Assembly (NCBI GenBank): GCA_029243485.1 | Contig: JAQWRY010000025.1 | Span: 1-46,837, forward strand | Direction of reading: 5' to 3' | Length of the DNA stretch: 46,837 bases | DNA from: Candidatus Binatia bacterium | Lineage (GTDB): Bacteria; Desulfobacterota; Binatia; UBA12015 | Shown: one piece after another, positions 37,297 through 45,573 of the stretch | Layout: each line of letters opens with the position of its first letter | Position numbering within the stretch: position 1 is the stretch's first letter | The notes under the pieces: model-generated | Seen by the model: only the letters and a program-made list of their open reading frames with translations | The model's database searches: none | What the model was told of the DNA's origin: nothing | Translations under genes and position numbers: made by a program

Positions 37297-38676
37297 TCAG
37301 AACTCGCCCATCAATCCGTGGCGACGCATCCGCCGCCAAAGCGTCACGCGCGAGATCCCGAGCTCCCGCGCCGCGGCCTCCCGACGCCATCGATGTCGCC
37401 CGAGCAGACGCTCCAGTTCCTCCCGCTCCACCTCGTCGGGAGAGCTCTCCGCCACGACCGTCGCCCGCCGATCGGAGCCCCGCGACGCCGAAGACGGCAG
37501 CTGCCCGAGAGCCGACGCCCAGCCGGCACGCCAGCCGGCGACGTCCGCCACAGCCCTTGCCCGCTCGACGAAGTTCTCCAACTCCCGGACGTTCCCGGGC
37601 CAATCGTAGAGCTCCATCCGAGCGAGGTCCGCGGCGAGAGGAAGCGCTCGCCCGCTCGCGCCCGGGAAACCCTCGCCGCGCCCTCCGCGCTTCAGGAGGT
37701 GCGCTACGAGAAGGGAAAGATCGGACGGCCGCTCACGCAGCGGCGGCACCCTGACACGAAGCACGTCGAGCCGGTAGAAGAGGTCGCGCCGGAAGGTGCC
37801 CTGCTGGACCATCGACTCCAGGTTCCGATTGCTGGCGGCAAGGATTCGCACCTCTGCCGTCCGGAGGCGAGCCGTCCCAACGGGCCGATACTCGTGCTCC
37901 TGAATCAGTCGGAGAAGCTTCCCTTGGATCGACGCGGGAAGATCCTCGACCTCATCGAGCATCAACGTTCCGCCCGAGGCATGCTCCACCAGGCCGGCAC
38001 GGTCGGAGCCCGCGCCGGTGTACGCCCCGCGGACGTGCCCGAACAACTCGGCTTCGGCAAGGGCTTCGGGCAAGGCGCCGCAGTTCACCGCAACGAAGGC
38101 CCCCTTCGCCCGCGTGCTCTCTCCATGGATCGCCCGCGCGACGAGTTCCTTTCCGACGCCGGTTTCCCCTTCGATCCGCACGGGCGCGAGGCTCCGCCCG
38201 CACCGGCGAACCTCTGCGCGAACCGCGCGCATCTGCGGGCTCGCCCCGACGAGTGTCGACTCGGGTCCCACCCGCCGTGCCGCCACCAAGTCGCCGAGGA
38301 GTCCGGCGACCCCGTCGACCGCGCCGCCGCCCTTAACGAAGTAGTCGAGGGCTCCCGCATGCAGCGCGCGCACCGCAGTGCGCGCCGAGCCATCGGCCGT
38401 AAGCAGGACAAACGGGACCTCCTCCCCGCGTCGGCGCAGCCCGCGCACGACGCCGAGCCCATCGCCGTCCGGCAAAGAGACGTCGAGCACCAGCACGTCG
38501 ACCGGTGAGGACTCGACCCGAAGCGTTGCGGCTTCGAGCGACTCCGCCGTCTCTATCCGCAAGCCCGGAACCCGGTCACGAAGCGCCGCGACCAGGACCG
38601 CCGTATAGACGAGGTCATCATCGACGACGAGCGCCGTCGGTCGGTCCGGCGCGCCCCTATCCTCTACTCGTTCCAT
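37297..38676 (-). CDS. Sigma-54-dependent response regulator (NtrC family, GAYTGA variant)
   Basis: A 459-residue bacterial enhancer-binding protein. The receiver domain (residues ~12-130) has the phospho-acceptor D65 (VLVLDVSLPDGDG), acidic pair DDD at 19-21, LLTADGS and DYFVKG lysine. The AAA+ domain has Walker A GETGVGKE (170-177), the sigma-54 contact loop reading GAYTGA (217-222) instead of GAFTGA, Walker B GGTLMLDEVEDLP and the PPLRERPSDL motif. A Fis-type helix-turn-helix ends it (AAARELGISRVTLWRRMRR). The receiver's DxxxGGG insert (FVKGGGAVDG) is glycine-rich. No histidine kinase is adjacent on this strand; the kinase-like genes lie divergently at 39.4 and 42.5 kb. Confidence 0.93.
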   Translation of the reverse strand: MERVEDRGAPDRPTALVVDDDLVYTAVLVAALRDRVPGLRIETAESLEAATLRVESSPVDVLVLDVSLPDGDGLGVVRGLRRRGEEVPFVLLTADGSARTAVRALHAGALDYFVKGGGAVDGVAGLLGDLVAARRVGPESTLVGASPQMRAVRAEVRRCGRSLAPVRIEGETGVGKELVARAIHGESTRAKGAFVAVNCGALPEALAEAELFGHVRGAYTGAGSDRAGLVEHASGGTLMLDEVEDLPASIQGKLLRLIQEHEYRPVGTARLRTAEVRILAASNRNLESMVQQGTFRRDLFYRLDVLRVRVPPLRERPSDLSLLVAHLLKRGGRGEGFPGASGRALPLAADLARMELYDWPGNVRELENFVERARAVADVAGWRAGWASALGQLPSSASRGSDRRATVVAESSPDEVEREELERLLGRHRWRREAAARELGISRVTLWRRMRRHGLMGEF

Positions 38677-39008
38677 CGTTCACCACCCCGGGACGCCACC
38701 CTCGATTCGCGCGCGACGCTACCACGGGAGGCAGGCGGGTCCGGCCTGCACGCGAGACAATGAAGACGCGGTCGCACCCGGGGTGCACCGCGACGGGCGG
38801 GGCCGGCCTGCTTCGACCGGCCCCGGCGCGTCCCCCGGCCCCCTAGGCGGACCCCATGTCGCGCCCAAGCGACCCCCTCACCCAGAAAGCCAACGCAAGT
38901 CGTACGCCAGCGGGAACCGCATGGCAGGCGCTCGCTCCGCACCAAAAGTGGAACGGGTCGTTTCTCCGGCGCGAGCGAACCGTTACGAGAAAGGAACCGA
39001 GCGTTTCA
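38677..39008. promoter_or_regulatory. Divergent intergenic region with inverted repeats
   Basis: This 332-base gap separates the minus-strand activator gene from the plus-strand signalling genes. It contains a perfect eight-base-pair inverted repeat GGGGCCGG/CCGGCCCC (38799-38806 with 38817-38824, 10-base spacer) and a compact dyad GCACCCGGGGTGC (38774-38786). These could be operator sites or transcript hairpins. I found no GG-N10-GC sigma-54 promoter with the expected flanks. Confidence 0.4.
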
Positions 39009-39365
39009 ATGTCCCCCACCGTTCAGCCCCCCGCGGCGAGAAAGCGCCAACCAGTGCGCCAGTGGTATAAAAACCTCCCGCTGATGGCGGGCCTCGTCCT
39101 GATTGCCCTCGGTTTAGGCAACTGGATCACCGGCTCGATACGAACGGCCGAGCACGCGCAGCAAATCGAGGAATCTCTCCAGGCGCCGTCACGCGGAGGT
39201 GTCTCCAGCAAACGGCCGAGCGCAGAGGAAGTCGAGATTGCACGCGTTCGGATGGACTTCTACCACGTCGTTGCGAGCGGCGGTCGTCTCATGACGGCAG
39301 CGGGATTTCTTTTAACGACATTCGGCCTTGCGCGTTCCTTGCGGCCGCGGGCAAGAAAGGGATGA
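39009..39365 (+). CDS. Small two-span membrane protein
   Basis: The predicted product of 118 residues has a basic N-terminus, a first transmembrane helix (LPLMAGLVLIALGLGNWITG), a ~50-residue hydrophilic loop (EHAQQIEESLQAPSRGG, VEIARVRMDFYHVV) and a second helix (RLMTAAGFLLTTFGLARSL), then a basic tail. No family recognised. The ATG at 39009 is favoured; an ATG at 38856 would add a poorly composed 51-residue tail. Its stop overlaps the next gene's start (ATGA), so the two are translated together. It could anchor or sense for the fusion protein; that is inference. Confidence 0.7.
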   Translation: MSPTVQPPAARKRQPVRQWYKNLPLMAGLVLIALGLGNWITGSIRTAEHAQQIEESLQAPSRGGVSSKRPSAEEVEIARVRMDFYHVVASGGRLMTAAGFLLTTFGLARSLRPRARKG

Positions 39366-40840
39366 CCGAGCGGACACGGCAAGCACTCCTGCATATGCCC
39401 AAGGCGACGAACCTCATACTGCCAGCGGGACGCTCTTCAATCGGCAAACCCGAGTCCTGGCCCCTCCTTCCAGATGCCGCGAGGATCCTCGCGCGCGTGG
39501 CGCCTAGCTCCATCCCGGTGCTCTGCCTGGGCTCCAGCGGCACTGCGTTCGCGCGGCTCGCCGGGAGCGTGCATCGCGCAAGTCAGCGCGTGCGACTCGC
39601 ACGCGTCGACCTCAGACGCGAGGGAGCCGGCGGCATTCTCGCGTTGCCGCACGGGTCCGAAGCTTCCTATTTGACGCTTGCGCTCGACGGGCTCGAGGCG
39701 CTCGATGACTCGGGACAGGGCACCCTCGCCTCCTATCTCGACGAATCGTCCCCACGCCTCATCTGCGCGACTCGAGTCTCAGCGGAGGACCTGACGGGAA
39801 CCTTCCGCGCGGACCTGCTGGGACAGCTCTCGACGGTCACCGTGGACACACCAGCGCTGCGCGAGCGCGGGCGCGAAATCGGTAGCCTCGCCTCCGAGCG
39901 CATCGCGATGCTCGCGCGCGAGATCGACCTTCACGAGGCCCCCACACTCACCGAATCGGCGACCGCCGCCCTCGCCTCCCACAACTGGCCCGGAGACGTG
40001 ACCGAGTTCGATGCCGTCCTGCTCGCGACCCTATTGCGCGAACCGCCCTCTGCGACGATCGAGGCCAGCGACCTCCTGTGGCCCCGCCAACCCGCGGCCC
40101 TTTCCACCTCGACCCCGTCGGCGACGATTCGCCCGCGCGACTCCGAACCGCCACTGACGCCTTCGCTCCCCGAGCCGCCTCGCGAGACGGTCGCAGCCCC
40201 GCCTCTGGACGCGGCCGCGGAGCCCCTCGACACGCTCGAGTCCGTCGCGGTCGAACTCGCCCATCAGCTGAAGAACCCCCTCGTCACGGTCAAGACGTTC
40301 GTGTCGAACGCCGAACGGATGGATCACGAGGAGATGACCCGGTTCCGGGAGATCGCGCTCGAGGGAATCGACCGGATCGACGGCCCCCTGGACCAGATCC
40401 TGGACTTCTCCCGGCTCCCCGGTTCGACCGACGATACCCTCGAAGTGGCTCTGGAACTGACGAAATCTCTGGAATCGGTCGCCCCGAAGCTCGACGCCAA
40501 AGGCATCTCCGTCCAGGGGATCCCGCCGAGCCTGCTCCCGGCCCGGGGGTCCACGGCGAACCTCGACTTCGCCCTCTCGACCCTCACCCAACACATCGCC
40601 GAGACCATCGAGCCGCAAAGCATCCTCATGATCGCCCGCCCATCGGCGGACCTCGTTCTCCTCCACTACCGCGAATCCGGCGCCTCGACGCACCTCCGAG
40701 GAGCCACCGGAAACCCCGATTCTAGTTTTCCTCTCGCCCTGTTGCTGGTAAGAGGCGCCCTCACACGGATGGGTGGTGGCCTCCGGACGAGCCACGCGCA
40801 TACGGAGGTGACGGTCGAGTTGTCCTTCACCCCTGCGTAA
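39362..40840 (+). CDS. Degenerate sigma-54 AAA+ domain fused to histidine-kinase-like module
   Basis: A 492-residue protein with an unusual layout. Residues ~45-225 align in order with the AAA+ core of NtrC-type activators: PVLCLGSSGTAFARLAGSVH in place of the Walker A helix, LTLALDGLEAL for Walker B, LICATRVS for sensor I, FRADLLGQLSTVTV, PALRERGREI and NWPGDVTEF. But the P-loop lysine is Phe63, Walker B has DG for DE, and the ~25-residue GAFTGA loop is missing. A proline-rich linker (~245-285) leads to a HisKA-like helix pair with H301 in ELAHQLKNPLVTV. The C-terminal ATPase-like part (~395-490) ends with a recognisable LALLLVRGALTRMGGGLR yet lacks the N-box asparagine and G-box glycines. 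No receiver and no Fis helix-turn-helix. Most likely a non-ATP-hydrolysing regulatory or scaffold protein; phosphorylation through H301 by another kinase is possible. Confidence 0.8.
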   Translation: MTERTRQALLHMPKATNLILPAGRSSIGKPESWPLLPDAARILARVAPSSIPVLCLGSSGTAFARLAGSVHRASQRVRLARVDLRREGAGGILALPHGSEASYLTLALDGLEALDDSGQGTLASYLDESSPRLICATRVSAEDLTGTFRADLLGQLSTVTVDTPALRERGREIGSLASERIAMLAREIDLHEAPTLTESATAALASHNWPGDVTEFDAVLLATLLREPPSATIEASDLLWPRQPAALSTSTPSATIRPRDSEPPLTPSLPEPPRETVAAPPLDAAAEPLDTLESVAVELAHQLKNPLVTVKTFVSNAERMDHEEMTRFREIALEGIDRIDGPLDQILDFSRLPGSTDDTLEVALELTKSLESVAPKLDAKGISVQGIPPSLLPARGSTANLDFALSTLTQHIAETIEPQSILMIARPSADLVLLHYRESGASTHLRGATGNPDSSFPLALLLVRGALTRMGGGLRTSHAHTEVTVELSFTPA

Positions 40841-40890
40841 CGTTCACGGGACCATCCGCTCGCGTGTGAGAAAGCGAGGTACCTGCTCTC

Positions 40891-42324
40891 ATGTCCACAC
40901 ATCCCCAGGGCGCACCCACGGACGATACCGAGAGCGTCAAACGAACACGCCGGCCGCACGTACTGGTCGTGGACGACGAAGCGGGGATTCGCGAATCGCT
41001 CCGGATCATCCTTAGGGACGAGTTCGAGTTGTCGTTCGCAGAGACCGGCGAAGAAGCGCTTCGCAAGACTTCCATCGAGCAACCGGACGCCGTCCTCCTC
41101 GACATCGTCTTACCGGGGATGGATGGCATCGCCACCTTGGAACGCCTTCGGGCAGAGGTACCGCACACCCCCGTCGTGATGGTCACGGCGACGCGCACCC
41201 TGAAGACGGCCGTGACCGCGATCAAACTCGGCGCGTACGACTACGTCCAGAAGCCGTTCGACCTCGACGAGCTGAAGGTCCTGCTGGGCAATGCAGTGCG
41301 CACGTCCGCCCTGCAGCGCGAAGTCGACGAACTCCGCGCGGAAGTCGGTCGCCGCTACCAGGTGGGCAACATCGTCGGTCGGTCCAAGGGGATGCAGGAC
41401 GTCTTCCGAACCGTCTCGATGGTGGCGCCGCTGCGCACCACCGTGCTGATTACGGGAGAAAGCGGAACCGGCAAGGAACTGATCGCCAAGGCGCTACACT
41501 ACCAGAGCCCGCGCGCCGGCCGCCCGATGACAGCCATCAACTGCGCCGCGATTCCGGAATCGCTGCTCGAGAGCGAGCTCTTCGGGCACGAGCGCGGCGC
41601 GTTCACCGGGGCCGACACGAAGAAGCTCGGCCTCTTCGAGTTGGCCAACAACAGCACGATCTTCCTGGACGAGATCGGCGAGCTTCACCCAACCGTGCAA
41701 GCCAAGCTGCTGCGGGTCCTGGAGACCGGAGAGTTCATTCGCGTCGGTGGCACCCGCTCGGTGTCCACCGACGTGCGCATCGTCGCGGCCTCGAACCGGA
41801 ACCTCGAAGAAGGCTCGCGCGACGGCTCGTTCCGGGCGGATCTCTACTACCGCCTGAACGTCGTCTCGATGCACCTGCCGCCGCTTCGCGAACGGCGCGT
41901 AGATCTCGCGCTCCTCATCCGGCACTTCGCGCAGGCCAAGGCCGTCGAACTCGGGATCCCCGAGCGCACATTCGCACCGAAGACCATCGACCTCCTCCTT
42001 CGCTACCGCTGGCCCGGGAACGTCCGCGAATTGGAGAACCTCGTCGAGCGACTTCTGGTCCTGGCGACGCAAGGACCGATCACGCCCGAGGAACTCCCGG
42101 TCGGGATGCGCGAGGCCCCCACCGGGAGCCCCGAGGACGTCCGCGCCGCCGTCCTCCTCGGAACCAAGAGCCTCTCCGACGCCGTCGACGGCTTCGAGCG
42201 CGACATCATCTCCTTGGCGCTCCAGGTGGCCGACTTCAACCAGACGCGAGCGGCAGAGCGATTGGGCACGACACGACGCATCCTGAAGTACCGAATGGAC
42301 AAGCTAGGAATCGGCGAGCGCTGA
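40891..42324 (+). CDS. Sigma-54-dependent response regulator (orthodox NtrC family)
   Basis: A 477-residue enhancer-binding protein. The receiver carries D71 (AVLLDIVLPGMDGI), DDE at 28-30 and YVQKPFD lysine. The AAA+ domain has Walker A GESGTGKE (189-196), the GAFTGA loop (236-241), Walker B STIFLDEIGEL and the arginine-finger region FRADLYYRLNVV; all are standard, so it should hydrolyse ATP and remodel sigma-54 polymerase. The Fis helix-turn-helix (FNQTRAAERLGTTRRILKYR) binds upstream activator sites. It is in the same orientation as the fusion protein 50 bases upstream and the receiver-kinase 216 bases downstream. Confidence 0.96.
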   Translation: MSTHPQGAPTDDTESVKRTRRPHVLVVDDEAGIRESLRIILRDEFELSFAETGEEALRKTSIEQPDAVLLDIVLPGMDGIATLERLRAEVPHTPVVMVTATRTLKTAVTAIKLGAYDYVQKPFDLDELKVLLGNAVRTSALQREVDELRAEVGRRYQVGNIVGRSKGMQDVFRTVSMVAPLRTTVLITGESGTGKELIAKALHYQSPRAGRPMTAINCAAIPESLLESELFGHERGAFTGADTKKLGLFELANNSTIFLDEIGELHPTVQAKLLRVLETGEFIRVGGTRSVSTDVRIVAASNRNLEEGSRDGSFRADLYYRLNVVSMHLPPLRERRVDLALLIRHFAQAKAVELGIPERTFAPKTIDLLLRYRWPGNVRELENLVERLLVLATQGPITPEELPVGMREAPTGSPEDVRAAVLLGTKSLSDAVDGFERDIISLALQVADFNQTRAAERLGTTRRILKYRMDKLGIGER

Positions 42325-42506
42325 TCGCCCGGCTCCGTCGACCGCGCAGGTGCGCGGGCGCGCCGTTCATTCTTCGCGACCTCGCACGAAATTGTACGGC
42401 AAATCGCTGCGTTGCGTCACTTCAACCGCGACCGGACCGTCGAACGAATTCCCGCGCTTTCTACGGATCTGCCGGCACCTGCGAAGATTCGGCGGAACCA
42501 CTCCAA

Positions 42507-42522
42507 TGGCACACGGTGTGCA
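42507..42522 (+). promoter_or_regulatory. Candidate sigma-54 promoter (-24/-12)
   Basis: TGGCACACGGTGTGCA matches TGGCAC-N5-TTGCA with the exact GG-N10-GC spacing and one mismatch in the -12 box (GTGC for TTGC). The same bases form a perfect dyad (GCACAC-G-GTGTGC). It lies 18 bases before the ATG of the receiver-kinase gene and after a sigma-54 activator gene. The leader would be very short, around eight bases, which weakens the case. Confidence 0.35.
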
Positions 42523-42540
42523 TCTTGGGTGGCCTTGCGC

Positions 42541-43650
42541 ATGAACAACCACAACCAGGTCCTAGTAGTGGACGACGAGGACGGCCCTCGTGAGTCCCTG
42601 AAGATCATCCTCAAGGCCGAGTTCGGCGTAACCGCCACGGAGAGCGGATCCTTAGCCCTCGAGCTCTTGCGAAGGACCGAGGTCGACGTCGTCTTGCTCG
42701 ACCTGACGATGCCCGAAGACCTCTCGGGCACGCAAACCCTCGAGGCGATCCGCAGCTCCGGAATCGACGTCGAGGTCGTCGTGATCACGGGTCAAGGTGC
42801 ACTCGATACCGCGGTCGAATGCCTGCGACTGGGAGCCCGCGACTACATCGCGAAGCCCTATCGCGCAGAGGACGTTCGCGCCGCGGTCCGGTCCGCACTC
42901 GCCGCTCGGACCGCGCGAAAACGCGCGAGTGAGATGCGCGGGCACTTGCTCGAGAATCTCTCGCACGAGTTTCGCACCCCGCTGCACGCGATCACCGGCT
43001 ACACCGAAATCTTGTCGGACGAGGCAAGCGAGACCCTGTCGAGCGAGCAACTTCGCGCGCTCGCCCGTATCCAACTCAATTCCGAGAGGCTCCTATCTTA
43101 TATCGAAGGCCTGTTCTTTCTCGCCGAGCTCGACGCCGGGGAGACGCCGGCCAATGCCCGTGAGTTCGCCGTCCGCCCCTGGCTAGAGCAACTCATCTCT
43201 CCGATCCGTCGCGACGCCGACCAGAACGGCGTGATCATCGAGATCGTCTGCGACAACGCCCTCACCGGGTACGCGCATCCCGAAACCCTGGCGCGCCTCA
43301 TCAGTGCGCTGACGTATGCCGCAGCGGACCAGCCGTCCGGGGGGACCATTCGGGTCGTTGCCCAACGCACCCACGAGGCCTTCCATCTGTCGATCGATCC
43401 CGGTCGCGGCGTCGCCGGCGTGTCGGTCGGAACGCGGTCCAGCGAGATCAGCGACCTGAATCTCTCCGATCCGCTCGCCCAAGAAGTCATCGTGCGCGCC
43501 GCGGCAAGTCTGAACGCGAACATCGCCACCGAACTCGACGGCGGCTCGATCCTCCGAATCCACTTGGAGATCCCTATCCAACCGGCGGCCACGACTCGGC
43601 CCCGAACGCCGACGCCACACCACTCCGGCGTGGCCCAGCAAGCGCGATGA
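42541..43650 (+). CDS. Receiver-histidine kinase hybrid with eroded ATP-binding domain
   Basis: A 369-residue protein. The receiver is first: DDED at 11-14, D54 in VVLLDLTMPED, K105 in DYIAKPY. HisKA follows, with H142 in ENLSHEFRTPLHAITGYTEI, a normal H-box. The HATPase region (~210-345) keeps one DPGRG-like G1 but has no N-box asparagine (ARLISALTYAAAD) and no GLGLA-type G2, so ATP binding is doubtful. No membrane helix and no DNA-binding domain. The ATG at 42541 is preferred because the upstream frame reads as leader. The gene is coupled to the following one through ATGA. With a receiver and a usable histidine it might act as a phosphotransfer protein rather than a kinase. Confidence 0.85.
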   Translation: MNNHNQVLVVDDEDGPRESLKIILKAEFGVTATESGSLALELLRRTEVDVVLLDLTMPEDLSGTQTLEAIRSSGIDVEVVVITGQGALDTAVECLRLGARDYIAKPYRAEDVRAAVRSALAARTARKRASEMRGHLLENLSHEFRTPLHAITGYTEILSDEASETLSSEQLRALARIQLNSERLLSYIEGLFFLAELDAGETPANAREFAVRPWLEQLISPIRRDADQNGVIIEIVCDNALTGYAHPETLARLISALTYAAADQPSGGTIRVVAQRTHEAFHLSIDPGRGVAGVSVGTRSSEISDLNLSDPLAQEVIVRAAASLNANIATELDGGSILRIHLEIPIQPAATTRPRTPTPHHSGVAQQAR

Positions 43651-44327
43651 AGAGGGCAGCCTTGCGGTTCATTCATTGCGAGCAGTGCCGCGAGACCGTG
43701 CGAATCCCGCTCGAGAACGTCGAGCCTGCCACCGCGGACGACTTCCGCGAGAGGCACGCGTCCTGCCGGCTTCGAATCTATGAACCGACCGGCCGCGCCG
43801 AAGCGTCCGGAACCTGGCAGGACCCAATGTCCACGCGGCGGCTGGAAGTTCGCGGCGACGACGGCCTGGCGATGGCGGTGGCGGCGCGGCGGCTTCTGGC
43901 CGAGCCGCTCGTCTGGCACATCGAGCAACAGGAATGCGAAGAGGAGCTCGAGGTCGAACTCGACCGCGCCCTGTTCTGGGCCTCCGTCGATCGGACATTG
44001 TACCCGAGTCACCTGCCGAAACGGACGCTAGAGGAGTGGGCGACCCAGCTCGAGCACTTCGCCCGGAGCGCCCGGCCCGAAGACATCGTGCTCCTCGAGG
44101 ACGACCCCCGTTGCGGCAACGCCACCTTCGCCTGCTTCACGATCACGGCCCGTGCACGGCTCGAATCGGGCCTGGCGGCCTTCGGGTTCGACGCCGAGAC
44201 CCAGTCCCGCCTCGCCGCCCTTTTCGACCAGGAGCTCTTCCCGCCCCTGCGGGTGGAACGTCGCCTGGTGCCTGCCAAGCCGTCGGCCCGCGCCGAGCCC
44301 GGCGCCCAGCCCGCCTTGACCCGGTAG
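43647..44327 (+). CDS. Unknown protein with N-terminal Cys/His cluster
   Basis: A 226-residue soluble protein of unknown family. Near the N-terminus C11 and C14 (HCEQCRETVRIP) and H37/C41-type residues (RHASCRLRIYEP) could form a zinc site. The rest is an acidic alpha/beta domain (WHIEQQECEEELEVELDRAL) and an alanine-rich helix (SRLAALFDQELF). The ATG overlaps the receiver-kinase stop by four bases, so it is part of the signalling transcript. A role in that pathway is inference. Confidence 0.75.
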   Translation: MKRAALRFIHCEQCRETVRIPLENVEPATADDFRERHASCRLRIYEPTGRAEASGTWQDPMSTRRLEVRGDDGLAMAVAARRLLAEPLVWHIEQQECEEELEVELDRALFWASVDRTLYPSHLPKRTLEEWATQLEHFARSARPEDIVLLEDDPRCGNATFACFTITARARLESGLAAFGFDAETQSRLAALFDQELFPPLRVERRLVPAKPSARAEPGAQPALTR

Positions 44328-44350
44328 CCGCACCTCGGTTAATTCGAGGT
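44316..44350 (+). promoter_or_regulatory. Possible sigma-70-type promoter and dyad before cofG
   Basis: TTGACC (44316-44321) and GTTAAT (44338-44343) are 16 bases apart, with five and four of six bases matching the -35/-10 consensus. The -10 lies in the loop of an inverted repeat ACCTCG/CGAGGT (44332-44337 with 44345-44350), which would suit an operator. The -35 overlaps the end of the upstream gene. Speculative. Confidence 0.3.
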
Positions 44351-44391
44351 CTAGCGCCGTGCACGCCCCAGGGGCCGCCGGCGGGTGAACT

Positions 44392-45573
44392 ATGGACGTC
44401 GTCGAGACGGCTCGAGGGTGGCGCCCCCTGGATCGCGCCGAGGCAATCGCCGCGCTCGACGCCAGTGGGCCCGCGTTGGACGACCTCCGCGCCCGGGCCG
44501 GAGCCCTGCGCGACGCCGGCAAGGGCCGCCGGGTCAGTTACTCCCGCAAGGCCTTCTTCCCAATCACCAATCTCTGCCGAGATCGCTGCGCCTACTGCAC
44601 CTTCCGGCGAGATGAAGGTGAGGACGGCGCCTGGACCATGTCTCCGGACGAGATCGGCGACTGGTCCGAACGCGCCCGACGTCTCGGATGCCGGGAAGCC
44701 CTGCTCTGCCTGGGAGACCAGCCCGAAGCGGTTTCACCTGCGTACCGCGAATGGCTCACGGGGCAGGGTCACAAGAACACGATCGAGTACGTGGAGCGCG
44801 CGAGCCGGATCTCTCTCGAGCGAGGCCTGCTGCCGCACTCCAACCCCGGCATCATGAGTGCTGAGGAACTCGCGCTACTCCGGCCGGTCAATGTGAGCCT
44901 CGGCATGATGCTCGAGACGACCAGTGAGCGTCTGCGCGGCAAAGGCCAAGCCCACTACTACGCGCCGGACAAGGACCCCGCGCTACGCCTGGAGGTCCTC
45001 GAGAACGCGGGCCGTCTGAAGATCCCGTTCACGACAGGATTGCTCATGGGCATCGGCGAGACCCTCGAAGAGCGGGTCGATACGATCTTCGCCATCGGCG
45101 AGGTCCACCGGAAGTACGGCCACATTCAGGAAGTCATCGTGCAGAACTTCCGCGCGAAGCCCGAGATCCCGATGGCCACCAGCGACGAACCGGACGAGGT
45201 CGAACTGGCCCGAACCGTCGCCATGACCCGGCTGGCCCTCGGACCGGAGATGAACGTCCAGGTGCCACCGAACCTGTCCCCGGACGCCATCGCTTATCTC
45301 CTGGACAGTGGAATCAATGACTTCGGCGGCATCTCGCCGCTCACCCCGGACTTTGTGAACCCCGAGGCCCCGTGGCCCCACCTCGGCGCCCTGGCCAAGG
45401 CCTGCGAGCGAGCCGGCTATGAGCTTCACGAGCGTCTGGCGCTGTACCCCGAGTACATCGACCGCCCCGAGTTCCTCGACCCCGCCCTGCGAGAGCGTGT
45501 CGCCGAAGAATGGGCTACTATTCAGCGCATGGAAGACGCCGCGTCCGATTCGGCCCAGGAGGTCGCACCATGA
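44392..45573 (+). CDS. cofG: FO synthase subunit CofG (radical SAM)
   Basis: With CofH, this enzyme makes 7,8-didemethyl-8-hydroxy-5-deazariboflavin (FO), the chromophore of coenzyme F420. The radical SAM cluster is C62, C66, C69 (TNLCRDRCAYCTFRR). Other family landmarks are EALLCLGDQPE, PHSNPGIMSAEE, FTTGLLMGIGETLEERVD and QNFRAKPEIPM. Length 393 is typical of the stand-alone CofG seen in archaea and cyanobacteria rather than the fused FbiC of actinobacteria. The ATG has GGTGAA upstream. Its stop overlaps the cofH start (ATGA). Confidence 0.95.
   Translation: MDVVETARGWRPLDRAEAIAALDASGPALDDLRARAGALRDAGKGRRVSYSRKAFFPITNLCRDRCAYCTFRRDEGEDGAWTMSPDEIGDWSERARRLGCREALLCLGDQPEAVSPAYREWLTGQGHKNTIEYVERASRISLERGLLPHSNPGIMSAEELALLRPVNVSLGMMLETTSERLRGKGQAHYYAPDKDPALRLEVLENAGRLKIPFTTGLLMGIGETLEERVDTIFAIGEVHRKYGHIQEVIVQNFRAKPEIPMATSDEPDEVELARTVAMTRLALGPEMNVQVPPNLSPDAIAYLLDSGINDFGGISPLTPDFVNPEAPWPHLGALAKACERAGYELHERLALYPEYIDRPEFLDPALRERVAEEWATIQRMEDAASDSAQEVAP

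Noticed and set aside
38799-38824. Perfect GC-rich inverted repeat as a terminator
   Set aside because: No T-run on either side and it lies between divergent genes, where a terminator is not expected; listed as a regulatory-region dyad.
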